A stretch of 12,226 bases of DNA from DAORHV01 sp964458645. Its GTDB lineage: Bacteria > Patescibacteriota > Gracilibacteria > Peribacterales > Peribacteraceae. Below, in pieces: positions 1 through 7,280 of this stretch. The DNA is taken from positions 1 through 12,226 of the forward strand of contig CAYWJU010000022.1 in assembly GCA_964458645.1 (NCBI GenBank), in the 5' to 3' direction. Made by a program: the position numbers and the translations under genes. Within the stretch, counting starts at the first letter, position 1, and each line of letters begins with the position of its first letter. Below the pieces are notes generated by a model, which had not been told where the DNA came from, searched no databases, and was given only the letters and a program-made list of their open reading frames with translations.

Positions 1-229
1 GTACTGGGAAAAATGCGATGTGGTCGCTGGTGGGCTGCTGCCAAAACAGCGCAGAAAAACTCCAATGACCTTCCAGTAATACGGTGCGCATGGTTGGCAC
101 GTACTGCAGTTGTTCAACACTGGGGATAGTCACTCCATAGCGCAATGACAGCATCGACATTGCCACCAACGGCGGCAGCAATGCGGCGTACGGAAGGAGT
201 CGCGCGATGCGGGAGCCGAAGCGGTTCAT
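1..229 (-). CDS. Membrane protein, 5' part only (runs off the left edge)
   Basis: Only the first 76 codons are visible. The ATG at 229 overlaps the TGA of the upstream glycosyltransferase-methyltransferase gene (ATGA, 229-226), so the two are almost certainly co-transcribed and translationally coupled. Residues 11-29 form a hydrophobic segment rich in Leu, Pro and Ala, preceded by Arg residues, which fits a first transmembrane helix or uncleaved signal anchor. The following stretch (about residues 31-76) looks like an extracytoplasmic loop, ending in aromatic residues and a Ser-Asp-His-Ile-Ala-Phe-Phe-Pro series. Multi-spanning membrane proteins of unknown function next to sugar-transfer genes often begin this way, and a GT-C type glycosyltransferase using the neighbour's lipid-linked sugar is a reasonable guess. 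The visible part is too short to establish a family. The reading frame and coupling are clear; the function is inference. Confidence 0.7.
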   Translation of the reverse strand, partial: MNRFGSRIARLLPYAALLPPLVAMSMLSLRYGVTIPSVEQLQYVPTMRTVLLEGHWSFSALFWQQPTSDHIAFFPV

Positions 230-1629
230 CGCGCGTCGGAGTGGCCGAGTGTTACCACATAATGCAGCGGCAGCAGCGCACTGGGTATACGGTCCACGCG
301 CAGGATGCGCAGGTTTGCCGGCAACCAGCTTTTTAGAAGCGATAAATTGGCGTCGTGAAGGTGCCACGGATTTTGCATCGGCATAAGACTGCGTCCTTTG
401 CCCATGGAGAGCAGCGAACGTGCGCCGAGACGCGCACACCAACGTTTGGCAAACTGAATCATTCCTTCGTTCGGCACACTCACGACCGCAGTCCCGTCCG
501 GCGTCAGCACGCGTGCGATTTCCGCCAATGCGCGCTGCGGATGCAGCGTGTGCTCCAGCACTTCCGAACATGAAATTTTCTCGAATGACGCGTTTGGGAA
601 TTCAAGATTCTCCACGTTCATTTGCAGCAAAGGCACTGCGTCACCCAGTCGCTTGCGAGAACCGCGTAATGCGGATGCCGACAAATCCACGCCGGTTTTC
701 TTGCATGTCGGCAGTGCGGCCAGCAAATTTCCATCGCCGCAGCCAATGTCCAGCAACCTATCGTCAGGCTGTGCCGATAACGCTCGAATGGTTGCCTGCA
801 AACGCTTTTGGCCCGTGATGCGAATAATGGGATTCGTGCTGGTGAAATACGCATCGTGATCGAATTTGCTCGCTTGGCGTTCGTTCCAGTCATGGAATGT
901 GTCTGCATTCGGCAACTCCATGCTGGCGCGAGTAGGAGACCGACGATACCGAATCAACTCGCCAAGCAAATGTCGTAGTTCGCGCAACGAGACCGAGCTT
1001 TTGCCACCGGTGCGCGGACGGTGTTCCACTGGCTGTTCTGCAACCATCAATCCGGCTTCGCTTGCAAGCAACAGCAGTTCCGCAGGTGCGAAAAATCGAT
1101 CGCTTGTCATGGGCAGGCGCTGCAGATCCGATCGTCGCCATAACTTGAGCGGGCAGTTCGTGTCGCGGTTCGGCAGTGCGAATACCAGGCACAACAATGC
1201 GTTATAGGCTTTGGATGTCACAATACGTAGAAGCGTATCTGCGCGTGTCTTACGCACTCCCACAACCACGTCGTGCGATTGCAGCCAGGGCAGCATTATC
1301 GCAAGGTCGGACACCGAACATTGCCCGTCGGCGTCCGTGAGCAGCACAAGACCGTGCTTCGCCGCAGCGATGCCGGTTTTCAATGCCGCGCCATATCCTG
1401 CGTTCTTTTCATGGCGCAGCAGTCGCACAGTGGGGTGTGTCGCTGCCGTCGCAAGAACAACCTGTGCGGTATTGTCATCGCTGCCATCGTCTACGACGAT
1501 GACTTCATGTGGCCAACCTTGGGTTGCAAGCCATGTTGCTGCCGCCGCTGCCGCCTCACCCACGCTGGCTTCCTCGCGGAACGCAGGCATGATCACCGAG
1601 ATGCCGACACGGGCAGGGTCATTGCGCAT
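226..1629 (-). CDS. Fused family 2 glycosyltransferase and class I SAM methyltransferase
   Basis: The 467-residue protein has two domains. Residues about 9-230 are a GT2 (GT-A fold) domain of the dolichyl/undecaprenyl-phosphate sugar synthase type. It opens with a Val-Ile-Met-Pro-Ala-Phe-Arg-Glu-Glu strand, has the nucleotide-binding VVDDGS run near 45-50, the metal-binding Asp99-Ala-Asp101 followed by Gly-Gln, and the late His-Arg-Pro-Arg-Thr-Gly-Gly-Lys segment (203-210). Residues about 265-467 are a Rossmann methyltransferase: SAM-binding LLDIGCGDG at 292-300, then a Ser-Glu-Val-Leu-Glu-His motif (355-360) and a Pro-Asn-Glu turn (386-388). It probably makes a lipid-linked sugar and methylates a related glycan or lipid; substrates are unknown. 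I start it at the ATG at 1629 because the GT2 domain begins directly after it. The frame stays open to an ATG at 1728, and an ATG at 1683 is also possible; none has a good ribosome binding site. The downstream membrane gene overlaps by 4 bases. Confidence 0.85.
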   Translation of the reverse strand: MRNDPARVGISVIMPAFREEASVGEAAAAAATWLATQGWPHEVIVVDDGSDDNTAQVVLATAATHPTVRLLRHEKNAGYGAALKTGIAAAKHGLVLLTDADGQCSVSDLAIMLPWLQSHDVVVGVRKTRADTLLRIVTSKAYNALLCLVFALPNRDTNCPLKLWRRSDLQRLPMTSDRFFAPAELLLLASEAGLMVAEQPVEHRPRTGGKSSVSLRELRHLLGELIRYRRSPTRASMELPNADTFHDWNERQASKFDHDAYFTSTNPIIRITGQKRLQATIRALSAQPDDRLLDIGCGDGNLLAALPTCKKTGVDLSASALRGSRKRLGDAVPLLQMNVENLEFPNASFEKISCSEVLEHTLHPQRALAEIARVLTPDGTAVVSVPNEGMIQFAKRWCARLGARSLLSMGKGRSLMPMQNPWHLHDANLSLLKSWLPANLRILRVDRIPSALLPLHYVVTLGHSDAR

Positions 1630-1792
1630 CAAGTAGAAGTTTGTGGGGGATCGACATGTTGTTCGCGGGAAAACCCCCTGCATACTACCACGCGTTGCCT
1701 GTTGCCATATTTGAACCGTCGCAACCATTCTTGGGCTTACACTCCTGCTTCAAAATCTGTACCATCGCCACGTATCTTTCCCCACATTTCTC

Positions 1793-2287
1793 GTGAAATT
1801 TTCCACACCAGTCGTCCTCGGTCTTTTGAGTCTTTCGTTGTTTGCAGGTTGCGCAGGTGAATCCAGCCAGCTCAAAGAAGTGCACAGCTATCTTGATCAG
1901 GTGAAGCCGATTGGCGAATCTCTGAATAAGGAAGGCGAGGCATTCACACAGGCAATGCAGGCCGAAGGAGCTCCGGACCAGGTTGCCTTGGGTTCCATCC
2001 ACGGCAGTTTGCAGACATCGCTCGACACGCTCGGCGGCGTAACGGTCACCGATCCTGCACTCAAGTCCGCACATGAGCATTTGCTCACGGGTATCAAGGA
2101 GTTGCAGAGCGGCGTCGATCAGCTGGTTCTCGTTCTGAAAGACCCCGCCAGCGCCCCGGCTGATTTCGAAACCCAGATGGATGCCAAGATGGCCGGTGCC
2201 GGAAAAGAAATCGATCTGTGGAAAGAGGCCATTGCAGCCCTTCTCCCAGAGGCAGAGCGCGCCGATTTCCTGAAGGACGTCGAGTAA
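1793..2287 (+). CDS. Small predicted lipoprotein, function unknown
   Basis: This 164-residue protein begins at a GTG. The N-terminus is a textbook lipoprotein signal: Met-Lys, a Leu-rich core (residues 7-17), then Phe-Ala-Gly-Cys with the acylated Cys at 20. Phe at the -3 position of the lipobox is less common but tolerated. The mature part (about 145 residues) has no Cys and looks helical and acidic, with periodic Leu/Val positions suggesting a small helical bundle at the outer face of the membrane. I recognise no family. It lies 163 bases from the divergent glycosyltransferase gene and is followed 17 bases after its TAA by a strong intrinsic terminator, so it is probably a single-gene transcript. 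No Shine-Dalgarno precedes the GTG; a weak TATCTT -10-like box sits at 1773-1778. Confidence 0.8.
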   Translation: MKFSTPVVLGLLSLSLFAGCAGESSQLKEVHSYLDQVKPIGESLNKEGEAFTQAMQAEGAPDQVALGSIHGSLQTSLDTLGGVTVTDPALKSAHEHLLTGIKELQSGVDQLVLVLKDPASAPADFETQMDAKMAGAGKEIDLWKEAIAALLPEAERADFLKDVE

Positions 2288-2304
2288 TCCACAGCATGCT
2301 TGCT

Positions 2305-2333
2305 AAAAGGGGCCCGCACGGGCTCCTTTTTTT
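2305..2333 (+). terminator. Rho-independent terminator after the lipoprotein gene
   Basis: A 12-base arm AAAAGGGGCCCG (2305-2316) pairs with CGGGCTCCTTTT (2319-2330), with one G-U pair. The innermost pair must open, giving a GCAC tetraloop. A run of seven T follows on the plus strand (2327-2333). Four A's at the left side would give a short U run for a minus-strand transcript, but the facing gene there ends far away, so the plus direction is the relevant one. Confidence 0.9.
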
Positions 2334-2382
2334 GTGCAAGAAGTAGCGGTGTGTTTCGGCTGTAGGTTTGGGTATCCAAGTC

Positions 2383-2388
2383 TATACT
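2383..2388 (+). promoter_or_regulatory. -10 box of a leaderless-type promoter for the VTT protein gene
   Basis: TATACT (5 of 6 matches to TATAAT) ends 6 bases before the ATG at 2395. With the usual 6-7 base distance from the -10 box to the start of transcription, the mRNA would begin at or next to the A of the start codon, giving a leaderless message. I see no convincing -35 at the matching spacing, and no Shine-Dalgarno before this ATG. Confidence 0.55.
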
Positions 2389-2394
2389 CCGGCT

Positions 2395-3054
2395 ATGAAA
2401 AAGACGTTCCGAAAGCTTAGCCCTGCATTGGCCATTCTCGCATTGTTCATTACGTGCTCACTCTTGATTCAGGGCAATAGCGCCTTTTTTCTTACACTAC
2501 TTTCCAGTGTGCCGACCGGTTGGCTGATCGCCATATACCTGGCACTCACGATTGCAACGGTGCTTATCCCATTCAGCAGTATTTTGCCGTTCATGCCGCT
2601 TGCGGTCTTGATGCTCGGCTGGCAACTGACGGCATTTCTTACCGCCGTTGCCTGGATCGTTGGAACGCAGGTGCTCTTCGAGTTGTCGCGCTCCTTTGCC
2701 AGACCGTATTTGCTGAAACTCATTCCGAAGCAACACGTGAAGAATATCGGCAATTTGCTGGCGAAAAAGGGCTTGGTCCATGCATTCATTGTTCGCATGA
2801 CGATTCACGACGATTTCGTCAGCATCGCTTTCGGCATTTTCACCAAGGTCAGCCGTTGGGAATTTCTGCTGATCAGTGTTGTTACCGTTGTGCCAGGTGC
2901 CGTGTTGTATGCGTATCTTGGAGCGCTGCCGCTCACGTATGCATTATTGCTGGCAGCGCTTGGAATTGTCGCCTTTCTTGCGTATTGGATCATCAGCACG
3001 AATAGAAAGGCCATTGTGCATTGGTTCCGCACCTCGATATCGTTTCGTTGTTAA
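2395..3054 (+). CDS. VTT-domain (TVP38/TMEM64, DedA-like) integral membrane protein
   Basis: The 219-residue protein is hydrophobic throughout. It has an N-terminal Lys/Arg-rich start then a helix (about 11-27), hydrophobic segments near 42-60 and 65-93, a re-entrant-like central part with the Phe-Glu-Leu-Ser-Arg-Ser-Phe-Ala-Arg segment (95-103), and two more helices near 155-178 and 181-201. The order Pro-rich hydrophobic pair, Ser/Arg-rich turn, a loop with Arg134, and a Val-Pro-Gly motif (166-168) is typical of the VTT (SNARE-associated) family. Members act in membrane lipid scrambling or small-molecule transport; the substrate here is unknown. The frame extends upstream to a non-ATG codon at 2368, but I choose the ATG at 2395 because a TATACT -10 box ends 6 bases before it. 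It stands alone between the terminator at 2305 and a hairpin at 3071. Confidence 0.85.
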   Translation: MKKTFRKLSPALAILALFITCSLLIQGNSAFFLTLLSSVPTGWLIAIYLALTIATVLIPFSSILPFMPLAVLMLGWQLTAFLTAVAWIVGTQVLFELSRSFARPYLLKLIPKQHVKNIGNLLAKKGLVHAFIVRMTIHDDFVSIAFGIFTKVSRWEFLLISVVTVVPGAVLYAYLGALPLTYALLLAALGIVAFLAYWIISTNRKAIVHWFRTSISFRC

Positions 3055-3070
3055 CGCATCTGTCTCCTCG

Positions 3071-3095
3071 CTCTGCCGTCCCGCGGACGGCAGAG
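3071..3095. other. Perfect 10-bp hairpin, possible terminator between converging reading frames
   Basis: CTCTGCCGTC (3071-3080) and GACGGCAGAG (3086-3095) are exact inverted repeats around a CCGCG loop. The hairpin sits 16 bases after the stop of the VTT gene and 10 bases beyond the stop of the minus-strand mini-ORF, where a shared terminator would lie. Neither side has a T run, so it is not a canonical intrinsic terminator. It could stabilise RNA 3' ends or be a copy of a dispersed palindrome. Confidence 0.5.
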
Positions 3096-3105
3096 GAGTG
3101 CTCGA

Positions 3106-3219
3106 CTAGTTGGCGGGCGTGTCGAGCGGCTGTGCTTCGGTCGGAGCCGAAACGATCGGTGTGGTCGGTTCTGTGGCCGGAGCAGCGGGCGTCGGCACGT
3201 CTGGAGGGGACTGCATCAT
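3106..3219 (-). CDS. Doubtful 37-residue Pro/Thr/Ala-rich ORF
   Basis: Two consecutive ATG codons at 3219 and 3216 open a frame of 37 residues ending with TAG at 3106. The product is almost only Pro, Ala, Thr, Glu, Val and Asp, with repeated Pro-Thr and Ala-Pro pairs, like the linker or tail of a surface protein. No signal peptide or hydrophobic segment is present, no ribosome binding site precedes it, and the frame closes upstream with TAA. It may be a true small gene, the remnant of a decayed larger one, or chance. In favour: the composition reads like a real linker, and a strong hairpin lies just past its stop. Against: it is short and lacks start signals. Confidence 0.3.
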   Translation of the reverse strand: MMQSPPDVPTPAAPATEPTTPIVSAPTEAQPLDTPAN

Positions 3220-3386
3220 GAAAAATTTGGGAAATGAATGGAGACGGATACTATGGCATGTTTATGACAGCGATATTGGTTTTATGGCTTGCTTAAAAGA
3301 AAAACTCACAGTCGTTTCGGACTGCAAATCCTTGCATATTCCGATCATGACGCCCATGCTTGGTCTTTGACCTTCTCCCTCATCGC

Positions 3387-3761
3387 ATGAGTGACGACAT
3401 CACATCATTGCAGTCCCGCATTGCCACGCTTGCGAGCGACGAAGAGCGCCTCAATCGCCTTCGTCGTAATGCGGTCAGTGCAAAAACTGCGCGTCGCGAT
3501 GGAGAAAAACGTACGGAAGAAGCACACCTTGCAACTCTGGACCGCGCAAAGGATCAGCAATTGAAAGTGAATGCCGACAAAGAACAGAAGTTTCAGGACG
3601 ATCTGAAGCGAGAGGGCAAAGAACTGGATGCCGTCTCCAAAAAAATCCGCGAAGATTTCGACGCCGAAACGCGGCATAGGGCAGAGGCAAAGCAGAAATT
3701 ACAGACTGAAATCAGCGCACGCGAGGCAAAATTACGCTCCATTGCCTCTACCAGGCCGTAG
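3387..3761 (+). CDS. Small coiled-coil protein, function unknown
   Basis: The 124-residue product is highly charged (Lys, Arg, Glu, Asp) with almost no Gly or Pro. It has heptad-like spacing of Leu, Ile, Val and Ala from about residue 5 to 118, so it should form one long helical coiled coil. There is no signal peptide, membrane segment, Cys or Trp, so it is probably cytoplasmic. I recognise no family; short coiled-coil proteins of this kind are common orphans. I start it at the ATG at 3387, in the Met-Ser-Asp-Asp context; the frame extends 9 codons further to a non-ATG start at 3360 with hydrophobic residues that do not fit. It converges on the ABC transporter operon with only 7 bases between the stop codons and no terminator visible there. 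Confidence 0.7.
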   Translation: MSDDITSLQSRIATLASDEERLNRLRRNAVSAKTARRDGEKRTEEAHLATLDRAKDQQLKVNADKEQKFQDDLKREGKELDAVSKKIREDFDAETRHRAEAKQKLQTEISAREAKLRSIASTRP

Positions 3762-3768
3762 CCTGCAT

Positions 3769-5529
3769 CTAGCTCTGTCGCTTTTCCTGCAGCAACATTT
3801 CTAGTGCATGGTCGAGCGAACCGGCCAACGTCACTTCACCGCCGTTCACGAAATAAATTTCGTCGGCATTTTCAATCGTATTCAGACGGTGCGCGATAAT
3901 AACGCGAGTGGTGCGCTTGGGGAGTTTCTGCAGAATGTCTTCAAGCAGCTTCTCGGTTACCGTATCGATGTTGGCGGTTGCCTCATCCAAAATGAGCACG
4001 TCGGGGTCTTTCAGTACCGCGCGCATGAACGCAATGAGCTGGCGCTGCCCCAAGCTGATTTCGCCGCCGCCGCTGGTCACGGGCGTTTCCAGGCCCTTGT
4101 CGAAGCGTGCAAGCAGCGCGTCGATGTTCGCGTTCTTCAGGGCATCTACAATCTGCTCATCGTTGAAATTCTTGTAGGCGTCGTTGCCGTACAGAATGTT
4201 CTCGCGAACGGTTCCGCTGAACAAGAACGGTTCCTGCAGAATGAAGCCGATCTTTTTGGTGCGTTCTGCAGGCTGGTACGAGCGAATATCTTTTCCGTCG
4301 AGCAGCACGGTGCCTTTCGTGGCATCGTACAGACGGGCCATGAGCGAAGCAGTCGTTGTTTTGCCGCCGCCAGTGGGCCCCACCAGCGCGTAGGTTTTGC
4401 CCCGCTCGAGCGTCAGGTTGATCTTGTGCAGCACTTCTTTGCCGTCCGGATACCGGAACGAAACGTCCTTGAAGCTGAGCAGCGGCGCGTTCGGCCTGGT
4501 TTCTGCATCGGGTACCACGGTCATGTCGGACTCAAGCGCGGTGATGGCAGAAATGCGGTCCCAGCCGGCCATGGCTGCCTGGAATGATGCCCATACGGAT
4601 GCCAATTGGCGGAGAGGATCGTAGAAGCGTGTGACGTACGTCAGGAAACTAATCAACAGCCCAACTGTAAAACTGCCGGATGCAATAAGGTACACGCCGT
4701 AGGAGAGCACGATGAGTTGTCCTAGGTTGCCGCAGAAGCCGTAAATGGGCGTGAAGATGTTATTGGCGACACCGGCTGAAATAGACGTGGTGAAGTTGGC
4801 GTCGTTGGCGGCATCGAATTTCCTGCGGAAGTAATCCCGTCGATTGAAGGCTACCACCACTTTGAAGTTCGCCAGACTTTCCTGGATTTCGCCGCTCATG
4901 CCGCCGAGCGCCTGCATGCTGGCAGCGTTCTTGCGCCGGATCCATGCAGACAACGCCTGGGTGATGATCAGGAGTCCCACCGCTGGCAACAACGCAGCAG
5001 CGCCGAGTTTCACGTTGATACTCAGTAGGAAGATCGTCGAGCCGATGATGAGAAACGCGTTGCCGATGAACTGCATCAGTGCTTGCGAGAAGAACTGGTT
5101 GAGCTTGTCGGTATCGTTGTTGATGCGCGAAATAAGGTCGCCGGCTTTATTTTGATTGAAGAACGCCACCGGCAGCTCCTGCAGCTTATGGAAGACGGCA
5201 TTGCGCAGATTGAACAGCAGGCGTTGTCCCACGCCACCCATGAGCATGGTTTGGAAGTATGCGGCTACGAGCGCAATCAGGTAGATGGCGATTAAGATGA
5301 CGGCAATCTGCAGCACGCCGGAGAAGTTGTGCGCCTGGACGTAGGTATCGATTGCGTAACCAATGAGTAGCGGCGCGAGCAAATTCAGTCCGGCATTCAA
5401 CAGAATGGCTGTGAATGCGAGCGTCAGTGTGCCCCTTTCATTACGGAGCAACGGCCACAGCTTCACAAGCGCGGAGAACGCGCTGGCCGGCTTAATCGTG
5501 CCTTTGTTGTCGTTCAGTGCGTAGTTCAT
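3769..5529 (-). CDS. ABC exporter half-transporter, NBD with intact catalytic residues but degenerate signature
   Basis: The 586-residue protein has an N-terminal type IV ABC-exporter membrane domain (about 20-325, six hydrophobic helices near 36-58, 76-96, 153-172, 174-195, 262-284 and 287-300) and a C-terminal ATPase domain (about 350-586). Visible motifs: Walker A GPTGGGKT (384-391), Q-loop Gln432, signature Ile-Ser-Leu-Gly-Gln (491-495) in place of Leu-Ser-Gly-Gly-Gln, Walker B VLILDE with Asp515 and catalytic Glu516, D-loop Asn-Ile-Asp, and switch His547. The altered signature lies over the partner's altered catalytic site, so this is the 'consensus Walker' half of a heterodimer with the upstream gene product. 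The pair should export drugs, lipids or peptides across the cytoplasmic membrane. Its ATG at 5529 overlaps the TGA of the upstream gene (ATGA), indicating coupled translation. Confidence 0.95.
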   Translation of the reverse strand: MNYALNDNKGTIKPASAFSALVKLWPLLRNERGTLTLAFTAILLNAGLNLLAPLLIGYAIDTYVQAHNFSGVLQIAVILIAIYLIALVAAYFQTMLMGGVGQRLLFNLRNAVFHKLQELPVAFFNQNKAGDLISRINNDTDKLNQFFSQALMQFIGNAFLIIGSTIFLLSINVKLGAAALLPAVGLLIITQALSAWIRRKNAASMQALGGMSGEIQESLANFKVVVAFNRRDYFRRKFDAANDANFTTSISAGVANNIFTPIYGFCGNLGQLIVLSYGVYLIASGSFTVGLLISFLTYVTRFYDPLRQLASVWASFQAAMAGWDRISAITALESDMTVVPDAETRPNAPLLSFKDVSFRYPDGKEVLHKINLTLERGKTYALVGPTGGGKTTTASLMARLYDATKGTVLLDGKDIRSYQPAERTKKIGFILQEPFLFSGTVRENILYGNDAYKNFNDEQIVDALKNANIDALLARFDKGLETPVTSGGGEISLGQRQLIAFMRAVLKDPDVLILDEATANIDTVTEKLLEDILQKLPKRTTRVIIAHRLNTIENADEIYFVNGGEVTLAGSLDHALEMLLQEKRQS

Positions 5530-7280
5530 AGGTGGCTGGTACTGCGCTGAGATTGGGCGATTTGAACGTATTCGGGCGAGCTTTTCATCAGGTGGACGTG
5601 CGTTCCCTGCGCCAAGAGTTCGCCTTCCATCAGCAAGATGACGTGGTCGAAGTTCTCGACCGAGGCGATTTTCTGGGTAATAGAAAGGAGCGTAATGTGC
5701 GGGTAATTCTTCGCGACGTTGGCGAGGATTTTCTGCTCGGTCTGGGTGTCAACACGGGCAGTAAAGTCATCTAACAACAGTACTTTGGGGTTCAGTGCCA
5801 GGGCACGTGCCAGCATGATGCGCTGCTTCTGGCCGCCGGACAGACTGGTACCCCGCTCAGAAACGATCGTATCGAGCTTCTTTGGCAGTGCATCCACAAA
5901 GTCCTGCAACTCGGCGGTTTGTATGGCTTTGCGCATGTCGTCTTCGCGCACGGTGTCGCCGAAGGCGATGTTTTCACGCATGGTCATGTTGAAGATCACG
6001 CTATCTTCGAACACTAGCCCCACTTGGCGGTGGAACGACGCCATATCGTAGTTATCCAGCGGCTTACCGTCGTAGAGTACGGTGCCCGACGTCGGCGGCA
6101 TCAGGCCCGTCAGCAGGTGAATCAATTGTGTTTTGCCTGCGCCGGTCGGTCCGATCACCGCTGTTTTTGTGCCCGCCTTTACGGAGAACGACACGTTCTT
6201 GAGTGCGGACTTCTCACCGAACACCACCGATACGTTGCGTACGTCTATGTCGCCCTTCAGCGCCGATATGTCGGTGCCCGTTTCTTTGCGCTCCTCACTC
6301 AGAATGACTTCCAGGATGCGATTGTATGAGGCGGTCGCGCGGGCGATGACGGTGCTCATGAAGCCGATCATGATGATCGGAAAAATAAGAATGGCCAGAT
6401 AACTGTTGAATGCGCCGAACTCTCCCAGCGTCATGGAGTCCATGATGACGAAGTGTCCGCCGAGCACCAAGATGGTGAGTGCAGCCATGTTGGAGATGAA
6501 TGTGACGACCGGGATGAGCGATGCGAACAGCTTCAGGATCTGCAGGCCCAGGTTCTTGGCGTCGGTGTTGGAGGACAGGAATTTCTCATACTCGTACTGT
6601 TGCGAGTTCAGGACGCGAATGAGCGCTGAACCAAAGATGCTCTCGTTGATGACTTTGTTCAGCCGGTCGATGACTTCCTGGGATTTCTTAAAGAGCGTGC
6701 GGACCTTGCTGAAGATAATGAAGAACGTTGCGCTGATGATCGGCAGGATCGCCAGCACGGCCAAAGCGAGTTTCCAGTTCAGTATGAGCAGCAGAATGCT
6801 GGCACCCATGATAAGGAACAGCGAGGACACGATGGTTACCACTGCCTGCGATACAAATAGCTTCACGGCGTCGACGTCGGAGGTGAGGTTGGTCAGCAAT
6901 TTGGACGGCGTGACGCCCTGCACGAATGCGTAGCTTTGCCGGGAAATTTTGCCGGACATCTCTTTGCGCAGATCTCGGCCCACGAGTTCGGAGGCGTAGG
7001 TTTGTACGACGCTTTGCAGGTAGGCGAACACGAAGATCGCGAGCGCGGTGAAGAAGAGTTCTAGGATCACGGTCTTGTAATCGAACGTGCCTGCGATGTA
7101 GGCATCGATGCCGTGCGAAATGAGTAGCGGTATGGCCAGGTTGAAGGCGTTGCTGAGGACGGCAAACAGCACGAGTAGAGCAATCCAGCCGCGGTATGGC
7201 TTCAGGAGACCGAATAGCGTGCGATTCGGTTTTGCAGCTGGCCCAGTCTTGCCGTTGCTGGAGGTGGGCGTACTCATCAT
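5526..7280 (-). CDS. ABC exporter half-transporter, NBD with degenerate catalytic residues but intact signature
   Basis: The 584-residue protein has the same layout as its downstream neighbour: a membrane domain (about 20-325, helices near 33-53, 73-92, 145-167, 168-188, 252-272 and 292-316) and an ATPase domain (about 343-584). Walker A is GPTGAGKT (377-384) and the signature is a perfect LSGGQ (480-484). The catalytic Glu after Walker B is Asp (Asp504-Asp505), the switch His is Gln536, the Q-loop position is Glu425, and the D-loop is Ala-Arg-Val-Asp. Asp-for-Glu plus Gln-for-His is the known pattern of the non-hydrolysing site in heterodimeric exporters of the TM287/288, LmrCD and BmrCD type. 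It must therefore work with the 3769-5529 product. The first ATG at 7280 shares one base with the MarR stop codon (TAATG); a second ATG follows at 7277. Confidence 0.95.
   Translation of the reverse strand: MMSTPTSSNGKTGPAAKPNRTLFGLLKPYRGWIALLVLFAVLSNAFNLAIPLLISHGIDAYIAGTFDYKTVILELFFTALAIFVFAYLQSVVQTYASELVGRDLRKEMSGKISRQSYAFVQGVTPSKLLTNLTSDVDAVKLFVSQAVVTIVSSLFLIMGASILLLILNWKLALAVLAILPIISATFFIIFSKVRTLFKKSQEVIDRLNKVINESIFGSALIRVLNSQQYEYEKFLSSNTDAKNLGLQILKLFASLIPVVTFISNMAALTILVLGGHFVIMDSMTLGEFGAFNSYLAILIFPIIMIGFMSTVIARATASYNRILEVILSEERKETGTDISALKGDIDVRNVSVVFGEKSALKNVSFSVKAGTKTAVIGPTGAGKTQLIHLLTGLMPPTSGTVLYDGKPLDNYDMASFHRQVGLVFEDSVIFNMTMRENIAFGDTVREDDMRKAIQTAELQDFVDALPKKLDTIVSERGTSLSGGQKQRIMLARALALNPKVLLLDDFTARVDTQTEQKILANVAKNYPHITLLSITQKIASVENFDHVILLMEGELLAQGTHVHLMKSSPEYVQIAQSQRSTSHL

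Larger units (their letters stand above)
3055..3386. other. Gene-poor stretch between the VTT and coiled-coil genes
   Basis: This stretch of about 330 bases has no gene I can support strongly. It holds a perfect hairpin (3071-3095), a doubtful Pro/Thr-rich minus-strand ORF (3106-3219), and an AT-richer segment (about 3220-3345) that would serve as the upstream region of the coiled-coil gene. No tRNA, CRISPR repeat or insertion-sequence end is visible. Confidence 0.5.

Noticed and set aside
1273..1860. A long plus-strand frame across the glycosyltransferase start and the intergenic region.
   Set aside because: It overlaps the GT2 domain coding sequence in antisense and runs through the lipoprotein start in another frame. 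Its product is Cys/Arg-rich with no domain.
3218..3370. A plus-strand frame of 50 codons with GGAGGGG 8 bases before its ATG.
   Set aside because: The spacing is good, but the product has no gene-like composition, lies in the AT-richer intergenic segment and overlaps the upstream region of the coiled-coil gene. SD motifs are not the rule in this window, so the match is probably chance.
3808..4587. A 259-codon open frame antisense to the second ABC half-transporter gene.
   Set aside because: It is a shadow of the ABC ATPase domain, whose motifs are complete on the other strand. The antisense product has no recognisable domain.
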